Source: Magnetovibrio sp. (GTDB taxonomy: Bacteria > Pseudomonadota > Alphaproteobacteria > Rhodospirillales > Magnetovibrionaceae). From it: a stretch of 64,000 nucleotides of DNA. The stretch's first letter is position 1. The number at the start of each line of letters is the position of its first letter. Below, piece by piece: positions 34,146 through 42,822 of this stretch. The notes beneath the pieces were generated by a model. The model made no database searches, was not told the origin of the DNA, and saw nothing but the letters and a program-made list of their open reading frames with translations. Both the position numbers and the translations under genes were made by a program. The stretch spans positions 1 through 64,000 of the forward strand of contig JAPHSY010000033.1 in NCBI GenBank assembly GCA_026196495.1. The letters run 5' to 3'.

Positions 34146-34325
34146 ATGTCGGCTAAGTTAAAACAGAAAGCTGTATCTGGACGTCGAATAGGCCTTGAAA
34201 TGGCGCGCCGTGATGTTGAAGTTGTGCAAAGAGTTGCTATGAATTATTTAAAGAAAAAAAATAGAGAAGAGCGGCGGGGAAATCTTAGTGAGCAAAAAGA
34301 GCTAAAGGCCGTAATTGTTAAATGA
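34146..34325 (+). CDS. Small basic protein upstream of the AT-rich dGTPase
   Basis: 59 residues from ATG 34146, with GGGAGG 7 bases upstream. The product is strongly basic and helical (SGRRIGLEMARRDVEVV, then YLKKKNREERRGN). No family is recognised. Its stop overlaps the start of the dGTPase (ATGA at 34322-34325), so translation is coupled. TTGTTG (34067-34072) and TAGAAT (34090-34095) 17 bases apart give a plausible promoter. AT-rich codons set it apart from valS. A role as regulator or partner of the dGTPase is inference. Confidence 0.6.
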   Translation: MSAKLKQKAVSGRRIGLEMARRDVEVVQRVAMNYLKKKNREERRGNLSEQKELKAVIVK

Positions 34326-35827
34326 TTCAGTTTTATACTGACAAAGATTATCAACGACGCCTTGACGAAAATGGTGGCGATAGTGGTGAGTATCGTTCCG
34401 CATTTCGTCGAGATTATGCGCGGTTAGTACATTGCCCGGCATTTCGTAGACTGCAGGGAAAAACGCAGCTCTTTCCAGGGATTGAGTCTGATTTTTTTCG
34501 TAATCGCCTTACGCATTCCTTAGAAGTTGCTCAAATATCCAAGTCAATTTCAATTAAGTTTAACGATTCTTTGATTAAGGAAAAATTAGTAGACCCTCTA
34601 GATCCGTACGGACCTTTAGATGTTGATTTGATAGAGACAGCAGGCTTAGCTCATGATTTGGGGCATCCCCCATTTGGACACAATGGAGAACGTGCCCTGG
34701 ACGACTGCATGAAGCAATATGGAGGGTTTGAGGGAAATGCACAAACCCTTAGAATTATTGCTGTTCTTGAGAAAAAAATTAAAGCAGGGCGGGCTGATGA
34801 TGTTGCATATGGAGTAAATGATGAAGACTGTCGTTATGGTCTGAATCCAACATATCGTACATTAGCTGCAGTGCTAAAATATAATACCCCTATTGGTATT
34901 CGACGTGCGAAAAATAGTAAATTGATGAAGGGGTACTATTCGAGTGATCTGGAGCTTGTCAAAGAAATAAAAAAGCATGTTAGCTCTTCTCGAGGTTCTT
35001 TTCGTACGGTTGAGTGTGAGATCATGGAAGCTGCAGATGATATTGCATATTCCACATATGACATTGAGGATGCATTGAAGGCGGGTTTTTTGAACCCGCT
35101 TGATTTTTTCTCATCACATGTTCTTTTAAGTAAAGTAGTCAAGAAGGTTCATGAAGCTCTAGAAAAGAGAAAAGGTGGAAAACCGACTGACTATGATCGC
35201 TTGAGCAGAAAGAAAAAAGATAAACTTGAGGACAATGTTATATCCACTGCATTAAAACTCTTTGTATCGGCTGGATTGTTCTCTGTTGACCGAAAGGTGT
35301 TGGACGCAATATTCAATAAAACAAGTTCAGGTCTTGATCCAAAAGTGTCTGCAAGAGTTTTACTTCCTCCGCAGATCTATAAAAATGCAAAAAATCTCAG
35401 TGCAATAGGTTATGATCGAACTGATTTCACTTCTAAAATTGTAGGGCGTTTTATTCGTGGTGTGACATTAGAAGTGAATAAGAAAAAACCCGCATTATCA
35501 AAAGTAATGATTGATGACAAAACGTTTCTTGAAATTGAAGTGCTCAAGCAGTTGGCATATTGTTCGCAGATAATGTCACCTCGTTTGAAAGTTGCTGAGT
35601 ACCGTGGCTATGATATTGTCCAGACCATTTTTTGTGCGCTAGATGCAGAAGGTGGGTACAATTTATTACCTGATGACTTTCAAAGAGACTATCTAGCTGC
35701 ATCAAAGGTCAAAACTCGGAAACGTGTTATTTGTGATTTCATTGCAGGTATGACTGATCGTTATGCAATTGAGTTTTATGCACGCTTAAAATCAGAAAAT
35801 GCGGAAAGTATTTTCAAGCCATTATAG
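34322..35827 (+). CDS. dNTP triphosphohydrolase (dGTPase), AT-rich, likely acquired
   Basis: 501 residues of the HD-domain dGTPase family. Metal-ligand candidates are His65 in RLTHSLEVAQ, His111-Asp112 in AHDLGHPPFGHNGE, and Asp239/240 in EAADDIAYSTYDIEDAL. Conserved LVHCPAFRRLQGKTQLFPG precedes them. The enzyme hydrolyses dGTP, or several dNTPs, to nucleoside and triphosphate. Base and codon use (many AAA, ATT, TTA, AGA) is clearly unlike valS and the gene that follows. A second, normal dgt is at 45 kb. dGTPases of this sort can starve phages of dNTPs, so a defence role is possible but unproven. Confidence 0.88.
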   Translation: MIQFYTDKDYQRRLDENGGDSGEYRSAFRRDYARLVHCPAFRRLQGKTQLFPGIESDFFRNRLTHSLEVAQISKSISIKFNDSLIKEKLVDPLDPYGPLDVDLIETAGLAHDLGHPPFGHNGERALDDCMKQYGGFEGNAQTLRIIAVLEKKIKAGRADDVAYGVNDEDCRYGLNPTYRTLAAVLKYNTPIGIRRAKNSKLMKGYYSSDLELVKEIKKHVSSSRGSFRTVECEIMEAADDIAYSTYDIEDALKAGFLNPLDFFSSHVLLSKVVKKVHEALEKRKGGKPTDYDRLSRKKKDKLEDNVISTALKLFVSAGLFSVDRKVLDAIFNKTSSGLDPKVSARVLLPPQIYKNAKNLSAIGYDRTDFTSKIVGRFIRGVTLEVNKKKPALSKVMIDDKTFLEIEVLKQLAYCSQIMSPRLKVAEYRGYDIVQTIFCALDAEGGYNLLPDDFQRDYLAASKVKTRKRVICDFIAGMTDRYAIEFYARLKSENAESIFKPL

Positions 35828-35901
35828 CTTTGTTGGGAATACTTGCTATCGCGCAATCCGTATGGAAGGGTTGTGCGATAACTTTTGGTGAGGGGGCTCC
35901 T

Positions 35902-37116
35902 TTGAATTTGATTTCGCGTCTTGGCCTTGTTGTTTTGATGGGCCTATCCAATCCAGCGTTTGCCTTAGACACGCAAGCTTTATACAACCAAGCCAATGCA
36001 GCCTACGAAGCCAAGGATTATGAGAAAGCATTGTCGCAGATGACCTCATTGGCTGTCACGGGGGACATGCAGGCACAGCATTATGTGGGCTATATGCATG
36101 CTTATGGCAAAGGGACCCTCAAAGATTATCAGGAAGCCAGTCGGTGGTATTGTCGTGCGGCCCTGCAAGGCAATGCAAAGTCTATGGCCAATATTGGGCG
36201 TATGTATGTCAACGGTGCGGGTGTTGAGCCAAATCCACAGACAGCAAACTGGTGGTATCAGCATGCGGCCCAATTGGGCGACCCTATTGCTCAAGTGAAC
36301 TTGGGTATGAACCACTTGGATGGTGAAGGCACAGCCGAGGATGCAACGAAAGCCTATACATGGCTGTCGATTGCATTGGGTGACAGTCCGACAGGTAATT
36401 CATTGGCATCTGAATATTTAAACGATGCACAAAAAGCACTTTCTCCGGATCAACGGCGTTCACTCACAGACCAAGTTACACGTTGGCAACCGAAACCATT
36501 TTCAAAGCACCTGCAATCCGAAATTCAAAAGTCAGAACTGTGCAAAGCACAGGACTTGGATATGAATGCTTTGGCTTTCAATACAGCAGTCAAAGCATTT
36601 AATGGTGAAGACTACACGTTGGCGGATGCCATTTTGAACCCCTTGGCCGAGGCCGGGCATGTTTCCTCGCAGATTTATGTTGCACGCATGTATGACGAAG
36701 GTTTGGGACGAGTGCGTGATCAAGCTCAGGCTATAGCATGGTATTGCCGTGCGGCAACTCTGGGTGCGCTTGAGGCTCTTGATTGGTTGGTGCAAGCCAA
36801 TCAGAACGATACAGATACGGTTCTCTTGTTGGAGCATATAAGTGCAGACTTAGGCGATGACCGGGCGCAGTTGAGCCTTGGTCGTCACTATATGTCAAAC
36901 GATTTGGTGCAAGCGTATAAATGGCTGAGTGTTGCCACCAATGAAAACCTTGGTGAAAGTGGTGAAGCCGAAGAGCTGTTTGATGAAGTCCGAGCACAAG
37001 TCACACAGGAGCAAAAAATTGCGGGGATCATGATGGCGGCTGATTTCTGGCCCGTTTCGTTTAATGACAAGATGGCAATGACGATTCAGACCTCTAAGGC
37101 TTGCTCGGCTAAATAA
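35902..37116 (+). CDS. Sel1-like repeat exported protein
   Basis: 404 residues from TTG 35902, chosen because GAGGGGGCTCC precedes it and the signal peptide then begins correctly (LISRLGLVVLMGLSNPAFA). It has at least five Sel1 repeats, for example AQHYVGYMHAYGKGTLKDY and AQVNLGMNHLDGEGTAEDA, which form a helical solenoid for protein binding. It lies 75 bases after the dGTPase; the AT content returns to normal here, so it is not part of that module. Role unknown. Confidence 0.82.
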   Translation: MNLISRLGLVVLMGLSNPAFALDTQALYNQANAAYEAKDYEKALSQMTSLAVTGDMQAQHYVGYMHAYGKGTLKDYQEASRWYCRAALQGNAKSMANIGRMYVNGAGVEPNPQTANWWYQHAAQLGDPIAQVNLGMNHLDGEGTAEDATKAYTWLSIALGDSPTGNSLASEYLNDAQKALSPDQRRSLTDQVTRWQPKPFSKHLQSEIQKSELCKAQDLDMNALAFNTAVKAFNGEDYTLADAILNPLAEAGHVSSQIYVARMYDEGLGRVRDQAQAIAWYCRAATLGALEALDWLVQANQNDTDTVLLLEHISADLGDDRAQLSLGRHYMSNDLVQAYKWLSVATNENLGESGEAEELFDEVRAQVTQEQKIAGIMMAADFWPVSFNDKMAMTIQTSKACSAK

Positions 37117-37131
37117 GAACGGAACAGTCAT

Positions 37132-37166
37132 GATAAAAAAAAGGGGACGGATTGACCCGTCCCCTT
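37132..37166 (-). terminator. Terminator for dsrC (minus strand)
   Basis: On the minus strand AAGGGGACGG and CCGTCCCCTT form a 10-bp stem around GTCAAT, followed by eight T. It ends the leftward dsrC transcript, with the convergent Sel1 gene ending at 37116. Confidence 0.82.
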
Positions 37167-37235
37167 CAAGGTCTGTGGGTTCAGTCCATCTGGTCCCACA
37201 GTATTTTGCCAAACGCATGGCTGTACAAGTGGTCT

Positions 37236-37526
37236 TCAGACGCAGCCTGTGGGCTTGGGGAGGCCGCCCCACTTGCAAATTAGTTTCATCGGTCCCGTTT
37301 CGAACACTTGAAAGAGCTGTTTCTTGTCTACGCCCATATCCTTGGTGAACCTACGGATTGGGGGGACCGTGCCATCGCGGTCGTACATTGCGCGTGCAGC
37401 ATCAATATAGCTCATGATCTCGTCGGTAAGATCGCGGCCATCGCGGCGCGCAATTTCGCGTGCAATTTCCGGGGTCCATTCGCTGCGATTGCGTAAGAAG
37501 CCTTCGCCGTCAGTTTCGAAATCCAT
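37236..37526 (-). CDS. dsrC: DsrC/TusE family sulfur-carrier protein with both redox cysteines
   Basis: 96 residues, slightly shorter than usual, with AGGAGA before the ATG. The C-terminal arm ends CKWGGLPKPTGCV: Cys84 and the penultimate Cys95 are separated by 10 residues, the arrangement of true DsrC, whereas TusE keeps only the last cysteine. DsrC carries a trisulfide or persulfide between sulfite reductase and membrane partners in dissimilatory sulfur metabolism. No other dsr gene is in the window, so it could also serve another sulfur relay. Monocistronic with its own terminator. Confidence 0.85.
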   Translation of the reverse strand: MDFETDGEGFLRNRSEWTPEIAREIARRDGRDLTDEIMSYIDAARAMYDRDGTVPPIRRFTKDMGVDKKQLFQVFETGPMKLICKWGGLPKPTGCV

Positions 37527-37677
37527 GTCTGTCTCCTAACCGATTCCAATTATGGAAGAGTTGCATATTATAATTAGAATTATTCTTAACTCATACCCGA
37601 CTAAATAAGTCGGATTTAAGTGGAAATCAAGCATTATATGAGGAAAAAAGAATATTAATTTTAGGGGAGGACAGGAC

Positions 37678-38223
37678 TTAAGCGTTTTCGGCAGCTTCAG
37701 ACATTTCACGGTACATGAAAATCAGGTCCATTGGTGGGATGTCTCGAATTCCGGCTTGGGTCAGCATGCAGTGGATTTGGCCGCGGTGATGGGTTTGGTG
37801 ATTGAACAAGGTCAAAAAGATGTGCCGCACGGGAGAGGCGTGTTTGTCTTCACCGGCAACGGTGCGGTAGCGCACTTCTTGGTCCAATCCACCGTCTAAA
37901 CCGACACAACGGCGGTCTGCTAGCATGCGAATGTGGCTATCCATGGCCGCGCGCGCGGCGCGTAGGTCCATGAAGTCTTCATGAAGGATTTGATCCAACC
38001 CCTTGATGCCTGAATATTCGCCATTGATACGGCTGGTCCAGACCCGATCAATCACCAGAAGATGGTTCAATGTTTCATGGATTGAGTTGAAAAAAGCCCC
38101 ACGATCAGCACGATAGTCTTCATCCGATAGGGTTTTGACCACGTCATAAAGGTGCTGATTGGCCCATTGGTTGTAGCGGGCCATGATTTGAAGATCATGA
38201 AGAGTTTCAAGGTTTTCACTCAT
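37678..38223 (-). CDS. DinB-family four-helix metal protein
   Basis: 181 residues. Three histidines expected for the metal site are visible: ESIHETLNHLLV, and FNHQTHHRGQIHCML near the C-terminus, with NQWANQHLYD at the N-terminus. DinB proteins are four-helix bundles related to thiol-dependent transferases (mycothiol or bacillithiol S-transferases), and some are induced by DNA damage. The specific thiol is unknown here. It stands alone, 151 bases from dsrC. Confidence 0.85.
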   Translation of the reverse strand: MSENLETLHDLQIMARYNQWANQHLYDVVKTLSDEDYRADRGAFFNSIHETLNHLLVIDRVWTSRINGEYSGIKGLDQILHEDFMDLRAARAAMDSHIRMLADRRCVGLDGGLDQEVRYRTVAGEDKHASPVRHIFLTLFNHQTHHRGQIHCMLTQAGIRDIPPMDLIFMYREMSEAAENA

Positions 38224-38362
38224 ACCTAGAGGCTACTTGGCTCTGGCGGCATAATCAATCAAAACAACGGGAAAAGTTGTTGAAAAGGGGTTGCGCTTTT
38301 GGGTAATAAACCCCACCTTGTGTATGTACAATTTCATTTTAAGATAGGGACCCACCGCGACC

Positions 38363-38761
38363 ATGAGCTACCACTTTACCGTTACTTTGGACTGCACATT
38401 TGACGAAGCCATCGATAAAGCCACAGCGGCTTTGAAAGAAAAGGGCCTCGGCGTTCTCACCACCATTAACGTGCAAAATGCGATGAAGGAAAAATTGGGT
38501 GAAGATATCAACCCATACATGATTTTGGGCGCATGTAGTCCCAGCCATGCTTTTCGGGCCATCAGCGCTGAAAATAAAATCGGTGTGATGTTGCCGTGTA
38601 ATGTTTTGGTGCAACAAAATGACGATGGTAAAATTGAAGTCTCCATTGTGGACCCCATTGCATCGATGGCAGCAATTGAAAATCCAAGCCTGGGTGAAGT
38701 CGCCATGGAAGTACAGGATTTGTTGAAGGGTGTAGCTGAAGACCTGCGTGCATCTGCTTAA
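38363..38761 (+). CDS. DUF302 domain protein
   Basis: 132 residues, cytoplasmic. The DUF302 pattern is plain: TFDEAIDKATAALKEKGLGVLTTI, then YMILGACSPSHAFRAI and IGVMLPCNVLVQQ near the middle. The family has a metal-binding-like fold and unknown function; many members accompany sulfur or redox genes. It is divergent from dinB, and the following exported protein gene begins 86 bases downstream. Confidence 0.85.
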   Translation: MSYHFTVTLDCTFDEAIDKATAALKEKGLGVLTTINVQNAMKEKLGEDINPYMILGACSPSHAFRAISAENKIGVMLPCNVLVQQNDDGKIEVSIVDPIASMAAIENPSLGEVAMEVQDLLKGVAEDLRASA

Positions 38762-38847
38762 GTCTTGACAGATCATCATTTTCTTACGGGGGGGACGCAA
38801 ATTGGCTGCCCCCCGTTTTGATTTTGCTGTGTTATGATCTGGCCATT

Positions 38848-39375
38848 GTGAGAGCTGTATTTGTCCGCACCCTGATTTGTCTGATCACGTTGTCTGTTTG
38901 TGGCAGTGTGCAAAGTGTGTCGGCTGCCGATACGCAATTGATTGAAGTGTTTATTGATGCGCGTCAACCAGCCTACGTGACATATCAAGGCGTCACGGCG
39001 GACACGTCGCCTTTGGCGCGCCGGGAAATGGCTGGTTACGCCAGTTTGGATGGCGTAACGTTGGTGTCATGGGATTTGTTTCGCACCAATGTGGATGCTT
39101 ATATAGCGGCAGGCATTCGCATTAATGAGTATCCCAAAAAACGCACCGCATTTGGCATCTTAGCGTTGTTAAAAGCGAGGCCCGGGCGTCCCGTCGCCAT
39201 TACTTGGAATGGTGGGATTGCGACCTCATTTTTTGATTTTCAACACGCGGTTGAGGTTTTCGAAGCCTTTCAAGAAAACCCGGTTAAATATCAACAAGAT
39301 CGGGCAGCCGGTGAATTCGGAGACAGCCTCAATCCCGAGCTTCAAGTCCGTGCTGCACTCGAAGGACAAGGTTAA
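38848..39375 (+). CDS. Hypothetical exported protein
   Basis: 175 residues from GTG 38848, chosen to start directly before the signal peptide (VRTLICLITLSVCGSV, cleavage after SAA). The mature domain has EVFIDARQPAYVTYQGVTAD and a late AITWNGGIATSFFDFQHAVEV. No family is recognised. It is located between DUF302 and ilvD on the same strand, with no terminator seen, so some read-through is possible. Alternative start at 38818 is open. Confidence 0.5.
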   Translation: MRAVFVRTLICLITLSVCGSVQSVSAADTQLIEVFIDARQPAYVTYQGVTADTSPLARREMAGYASLDGVTLVSWDLFRTNVDAYIAAGIRINEYPKKRTAFGILALLKARPGRPVAITWNGGIATSFFDFQHAVEVFEAFQENPVKYQQDRAAGEFGDSLNPELQVRAALEGQG

Positions 39376-39465
39376 ACGCAGAGAAACTGTTTTCGCGCTG
39401 GAATTTCACAGTTGAGACGGTTATTTTCCGTGTTCGTTTTAAATTAGACTTCAGGGACCCCAGAC

Positions 39466-41319
39466 ATGCCCGTATATCGTTCACGTACATCCACCCACGG
39501 CCGCAACATGGCCGGAGCCCGCGGCTTGTGGCGCGCCACAGGTATGAAAGACAACGATTTTGGTAAGCCTATCGTTGCGGTGGTGAACTCGTTCACACAG
39601 TTTGTACCGGGTCACGTTCACCTGAAGGATATGGGCCAATTGGTTGCCCGTGAAATTGAAAATCACGGTGGCGTGGCGAAAGAATTCAACACCATTGCGG
39701 TGGATGATGGCATCGCAATGGGCCATGACGGTATGTTGTATTCACTGCCATCGCGCGAAATCATTGCTGACAGCGTTGAATACATGGTCAATGCCCACTG
39801 TGCCGATGCAATGGTGTGTATTTCCAACTGCGACAAAATCACGCCAGGTATGATGATGGCGGCTATGCGGCTGAACATCCCCGTTGTGTTTGTATCCGGT
39901 GGACCGATGGAGGCGGGCAAAGTGGTTGTTGATGGCGAAGAGATCGCAGTCGATTTGATCGATGCCATGATCCAAGCCGCCGACCCCAACGTATCCGATG
40001 AAACGGTGATGGAATTTGAACGTGCCAGCTGCCCCACATGTGGATCATGCTCCGGCATGTTTACCGCGAACTCTATGAACTGCTTGGCTGAAGGCTTAGG
40101 CTTGGCATTGCCGGGCAATGGTTCATTGCTCGCAACCCACGCAGCACGCAAGGGTTTGTTCGAAGAGGCTGGTCGTGTCGTGATGGAAATCACAAAGCGT
40201 TACTATGAAGATGATGACGAAAGCGTTCTGCCGCGAAATCTTGGTGGAAAGGAAGCCTTTGAGAATGCGATGGCCTTGGATATCGCCATGGGTGGTTCCA
40301 CCAATACTGTCTTGCACATTCTCGCCATAGCCAACGAAGGCGGCATCGACTTCACCATGAAAGATATCGATGCCATGAGCCGTAAGGTTCCGCACTTGGC
40401 AAAAATCGCACCCAGCACGCAATTGTTCCACATGGAAGATGTTCACCGTGCAGGCGGCATTATGGGCATCTTGGCAGAATTGGACCGGGCAGGTTTGATC
40501 CATCGCGATGTGGCTACGGTCCATTCAGCATCTATGGGCGAGGCCCTCGACCATTGGGACATCACCACGACGGACAACGAACTGGTGAAAGCTTTTTATC
40601 GTTCCGGTCCTGGTGGCGTTCCAACGCAAACTGCTTTTAGCCAGGACAAGTCCTATGAGACATTGGATAGCAACCGTGAATTGGGTTGTATCCGCAATAT
40701 TGAGCATGCCTATAGCCAAGATGGCGGCTTAGCCGTGTTGTTTGGCAACATTGCGGAAAATGGCTGTATTGTGAAAACCGCAGGTGTGGATGCTTCCATC
40801 TTGAAGTTTACCGGTCGTGCCCGCATTTGTGAAAGCCAAGATGAAGCGGTTGAAAAAATCCTCAGCGGTGAGATTGTTCCCGGTGATGTGGTCTTGGTGG
40901 TTTATGAAGGTCCAAAAGGTGGTCCAGGTATGCAGGAAATGCTTTACCCCACGGCGTACCTCAAATCGATGGGGATCGGTAAGGAAACGGCATTGCTCAC
41001 CGATGGCCGTTTCTCTGGTGGGTCTTCGGGATTGTCTATCGGCCATGTTTCCCCGGAAGCGGCTGAAGGCGGCGCCATTGGCTTGGTGGAAGAGGGCGAT
41101 ACCATTGAAATTGATATCCCTGGTCGCACCATCAATGTTTCCGTCAGTGATGATGTTTTGGCAGAACGACGCAAAGCCATGGAAGCACGTGGTAAGAAAG
41201 CTTGGAAGCCGACCAAAGATCGTCCGCGTAAAGTCAGCCAAGCCCTGCGTGCTTATGCGGCAATGGCAACCAGTGCCGACAAGGGGGCTGTACGTGATGT
41301 ATCGCAGTTGGAACGCTAA
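39466..41319 (+). CDS. ilvD: Dihydroxy-acid dehydratase
   Basis: 617 residues, the standard length. Cluster ligand motifs are [16 protein letters not shown] and [18 protein letters not shown] (about residue 188), giving the Fe-S cluster that acts as Lewis acid. The C-terminal [15 protein letters not shown] is also conserved. It dehydrates dihydroxy acids to 2-oxo acids in isoleucine, valine and pantothenate synthesis. It is monocistronic with a terminator behind it. Confidence 0.96.
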   Translation: MPVYRSRTSTHGRNMAGARGLWRATGMKDNDFGKPIVAVVNSFTQFVPGHVHLKDMGQLVAREIENHGGVAKEFNTIAVDDGIAMGHDGMLYSLPSREIIADSVEYMVNAHCADAMVCISNCDKITPGMMMAAMRLNIPVVFVSGGPMEAGKVVVDGEEIAVDLIDAMIQAADPNVSDETVMEFERASCPTCGSCSGMFTANSMNCLAEGLGLALPGNGSLLATHAARKGLFEEAGRVVMEITKRYYEDDDESVLPRNLGGKEAFENAMALDIAMGGSTNTVLHILAIANEGGIDFTMKDIDAMSRKVPHLAKIAPSTQLFHMEDVHRAGGIMGILAELDRAGLIHRDVATVHSASMGEALDHWDITTTDNELVKAFYRSGPGGVPTQTAFSQDKSYETLDSNRELGCIRNIEHAYSQDGGLAVLFGNIAENGCIVKTAGVDASILKFTGRARICESQDEAVEKILSGEIVPGDVVLVVYEGPKGGPGMQEMLYPTAYLKSMGIGKETALLTDGRFSGGSSGLSIGHVSPEAAEGGAIGLVEEGDTIEIDIPGRTINVSVSDDVLAERRKAMEARGKKAWKPTKDRPRKVSQALRAYAAMATSADKGAVRDVSQLER

Positions 41320-41352
41320 GCAGTATTCAATTGATACAGTATGAAACTGATG

Positions 41353-41385
41353 AAAAGGCCGCAGCATAAGCTGCGGCCTTAGCTT
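41353..41385 (+). terminator. Terminator after ilvD
   Basis: AAGGCCGCAG and CTGCGGCCTT form a 10-bp stem with a 6-base loop (CATAAG), then AGCTTTTGG. The T-run is short, but placement after the stop is right. Confidence 0.72.
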
Positions 41386-41605
41386 TTGGGGCTGGCTTCT
41401 TGCTTGAGCCTTTTACTGCTGCGTTGCAGCAACGACTTCTCTGATAAATCCATTGATATGGTGTTATATATCAAGTAATTAATTTGTATGTTTTTTGCCT
41501 GAGTGAATCCAAGAGAGTTATGGGTGAAAATGCTGGCAATTCCATGTGGCGTGTTAGATGGGCACGTAAGTTAAATGTGGGCAACCCATCAGGGAGAACA
41601 GTTCT

Positions 41606-42469
41606 GTGTTGATAGAATGGTCTAAGGACTTAGAAATCGGTGTCACGTTTGTGGACGCAGATCATAAGGTCTTGATTAACCTGCTCAACCAAGTTGATGA
41701 TTGTATTGATCAGAACGAGGAAAGCACGGTTTTGGGGAGTGTCCTGGATGCATTGGTGGAATACACCGATTATCATTTTCTCCGTGAAGAAAAAATGATG
41801 GAGTTGAGCAGGTATCCTGGGCTTAAAACGCATTGCGATACACACAGAGCTCTCAGCCAAAAAGTGCGTACGGTTTATGATCAATATCAAGAAAGTCCCT
41901 GGAAAGTTACGGCGCATGAAATTCGCGATTTCTTAAAATCGTGGTTGGTTGATCACATCATGGGGGCTGATTTTGCGTATCGTGATACGTGCTTAGATAA
42001 TATTGAAGCTGCCAATCAAGCCGGTGATGTTGGGTTCTTGGGGGCTGATAACAGTTTCACCGGTTGGGAACACCTTCGTATTATGTTGGTTGATGATAAT
42101 CCCAATTTCCGCCGCTTGATCCGCACCATTTTGCGTGCTGTTGGTATTCGACATATTCAGGTGGTTGATACCCCCCAAGACGGGCTTGCGCGCTTGGCGG
42201 ACCGTCCGGCTGATGTGGTGCTGTGTGATTGGGTCATGGATGAAATGAACGGTACTGAGTTTGCCCACAAAGTTCATGAAATGCAGTTGCCGACACGCAT
42301 TGTGTTGTTGACTGGATATTCCACGGATGTTCTGAAAGAGCGCTCTAGTGAACTGGGTATTGCCGATTATCTTGAAAAACCAATCAAGGCACGAAACCTG
42401 TTGGAAACCATTTCTCGTGTTGCGATGTCTGCAACGCCAGTGGCAGGCGATCGCTTAAACGCAGGTTAA
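41606..42469 (+). CDS. Hemerythrin-response regulator fusion, copy 1
   Basis: 287 residues from a GTG start with AGGGAGA about 9 bases upstream. The N-terminal bacteriohemerythrin domain has all seven diiron ligands: His20, His57, Glu61, His76, His80, His117 and Asp122. After a short linker comes a receiver domain (from about 155) with Asp163-164, phosphoacceptor Asp208 in LCDWVMDEMNG, Thr236 and Lys258. No output domain follows. The layout suggests oxygen or redox input coupled to phosphorelay signalling. A diverged copy follows at 42823. Confidence 0.88.
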   Translation: MLIEWSKDLEIGVTFVDADHKVLINLLNQVDDCIDQNEESTVLGSVLDALVEYTDYHFLREEKMMELSRYPGLKTHCDTHRALSQKVRTVYDQYQESPWKVTAHEIRDFLKSWLVDHIMGADFAYRDTCLDNIEAANQAGDVGFLGADNSFTGWEHLRIMLVDDNPNFRRLIRTILRAVGIRHIQVVDTPQDGLARLADRPADVVLCDWVMDEMNGTEFAHKVHEMQLPTRIVLLTGYSTDVLKERSSELGIADYLEKPIKARNLLETISRVAMSATPVAGDRLNAG

Positions 42470-42822
42470 TTCAAGGCACATGATTTAGATGTTGAGTGTT
42501 CAGCTCAGCGTAAGTGCGTTTTTACTAGATATCTCGATCTCTTGCTTCAATGTTTCAGATGTTTTGACGCTTGTATCGAAGTGCCACTCTTAGTCGGTTG
42601 AAACACATAAAAACGATTGGTCTGACCTGATAAGTTCCAATATGACTAGTCTGAATGTTCCATTGATCATATGTAATCATTAACGTACTGAATTTTCTGT
42701 AAATAACACTTTTGTGAATGTTTGAAAACGAAAGCTTTCATCAGACCAATTGCGTGTTATCGTATGAGAATTGTGAATTAGAATCTAGTGTGGGCAGATT
42801 CTACAAGGGAGGGCATGTTGCC
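42470..42822. other. Spacer between the two hemerythrin-regulator genes
   Basis: 353 bases with no gene that I can support. It is richer in A and T than the genes, and no terminator or strong palindrome is seen. It probably holds the promoter of the second copy. The coding frame of the second gene is open from 42718, but translation most likely starts at 42823. Confidence 0.45.

Noticed and set aside
41409..41440. TGCTGCGTTGCAGCA inverted repeat after ilvD
   Set aside because: Six-base arms only and no T-run; likely chance, and the ilvD terminator is already explained by the hairpin at 41353.
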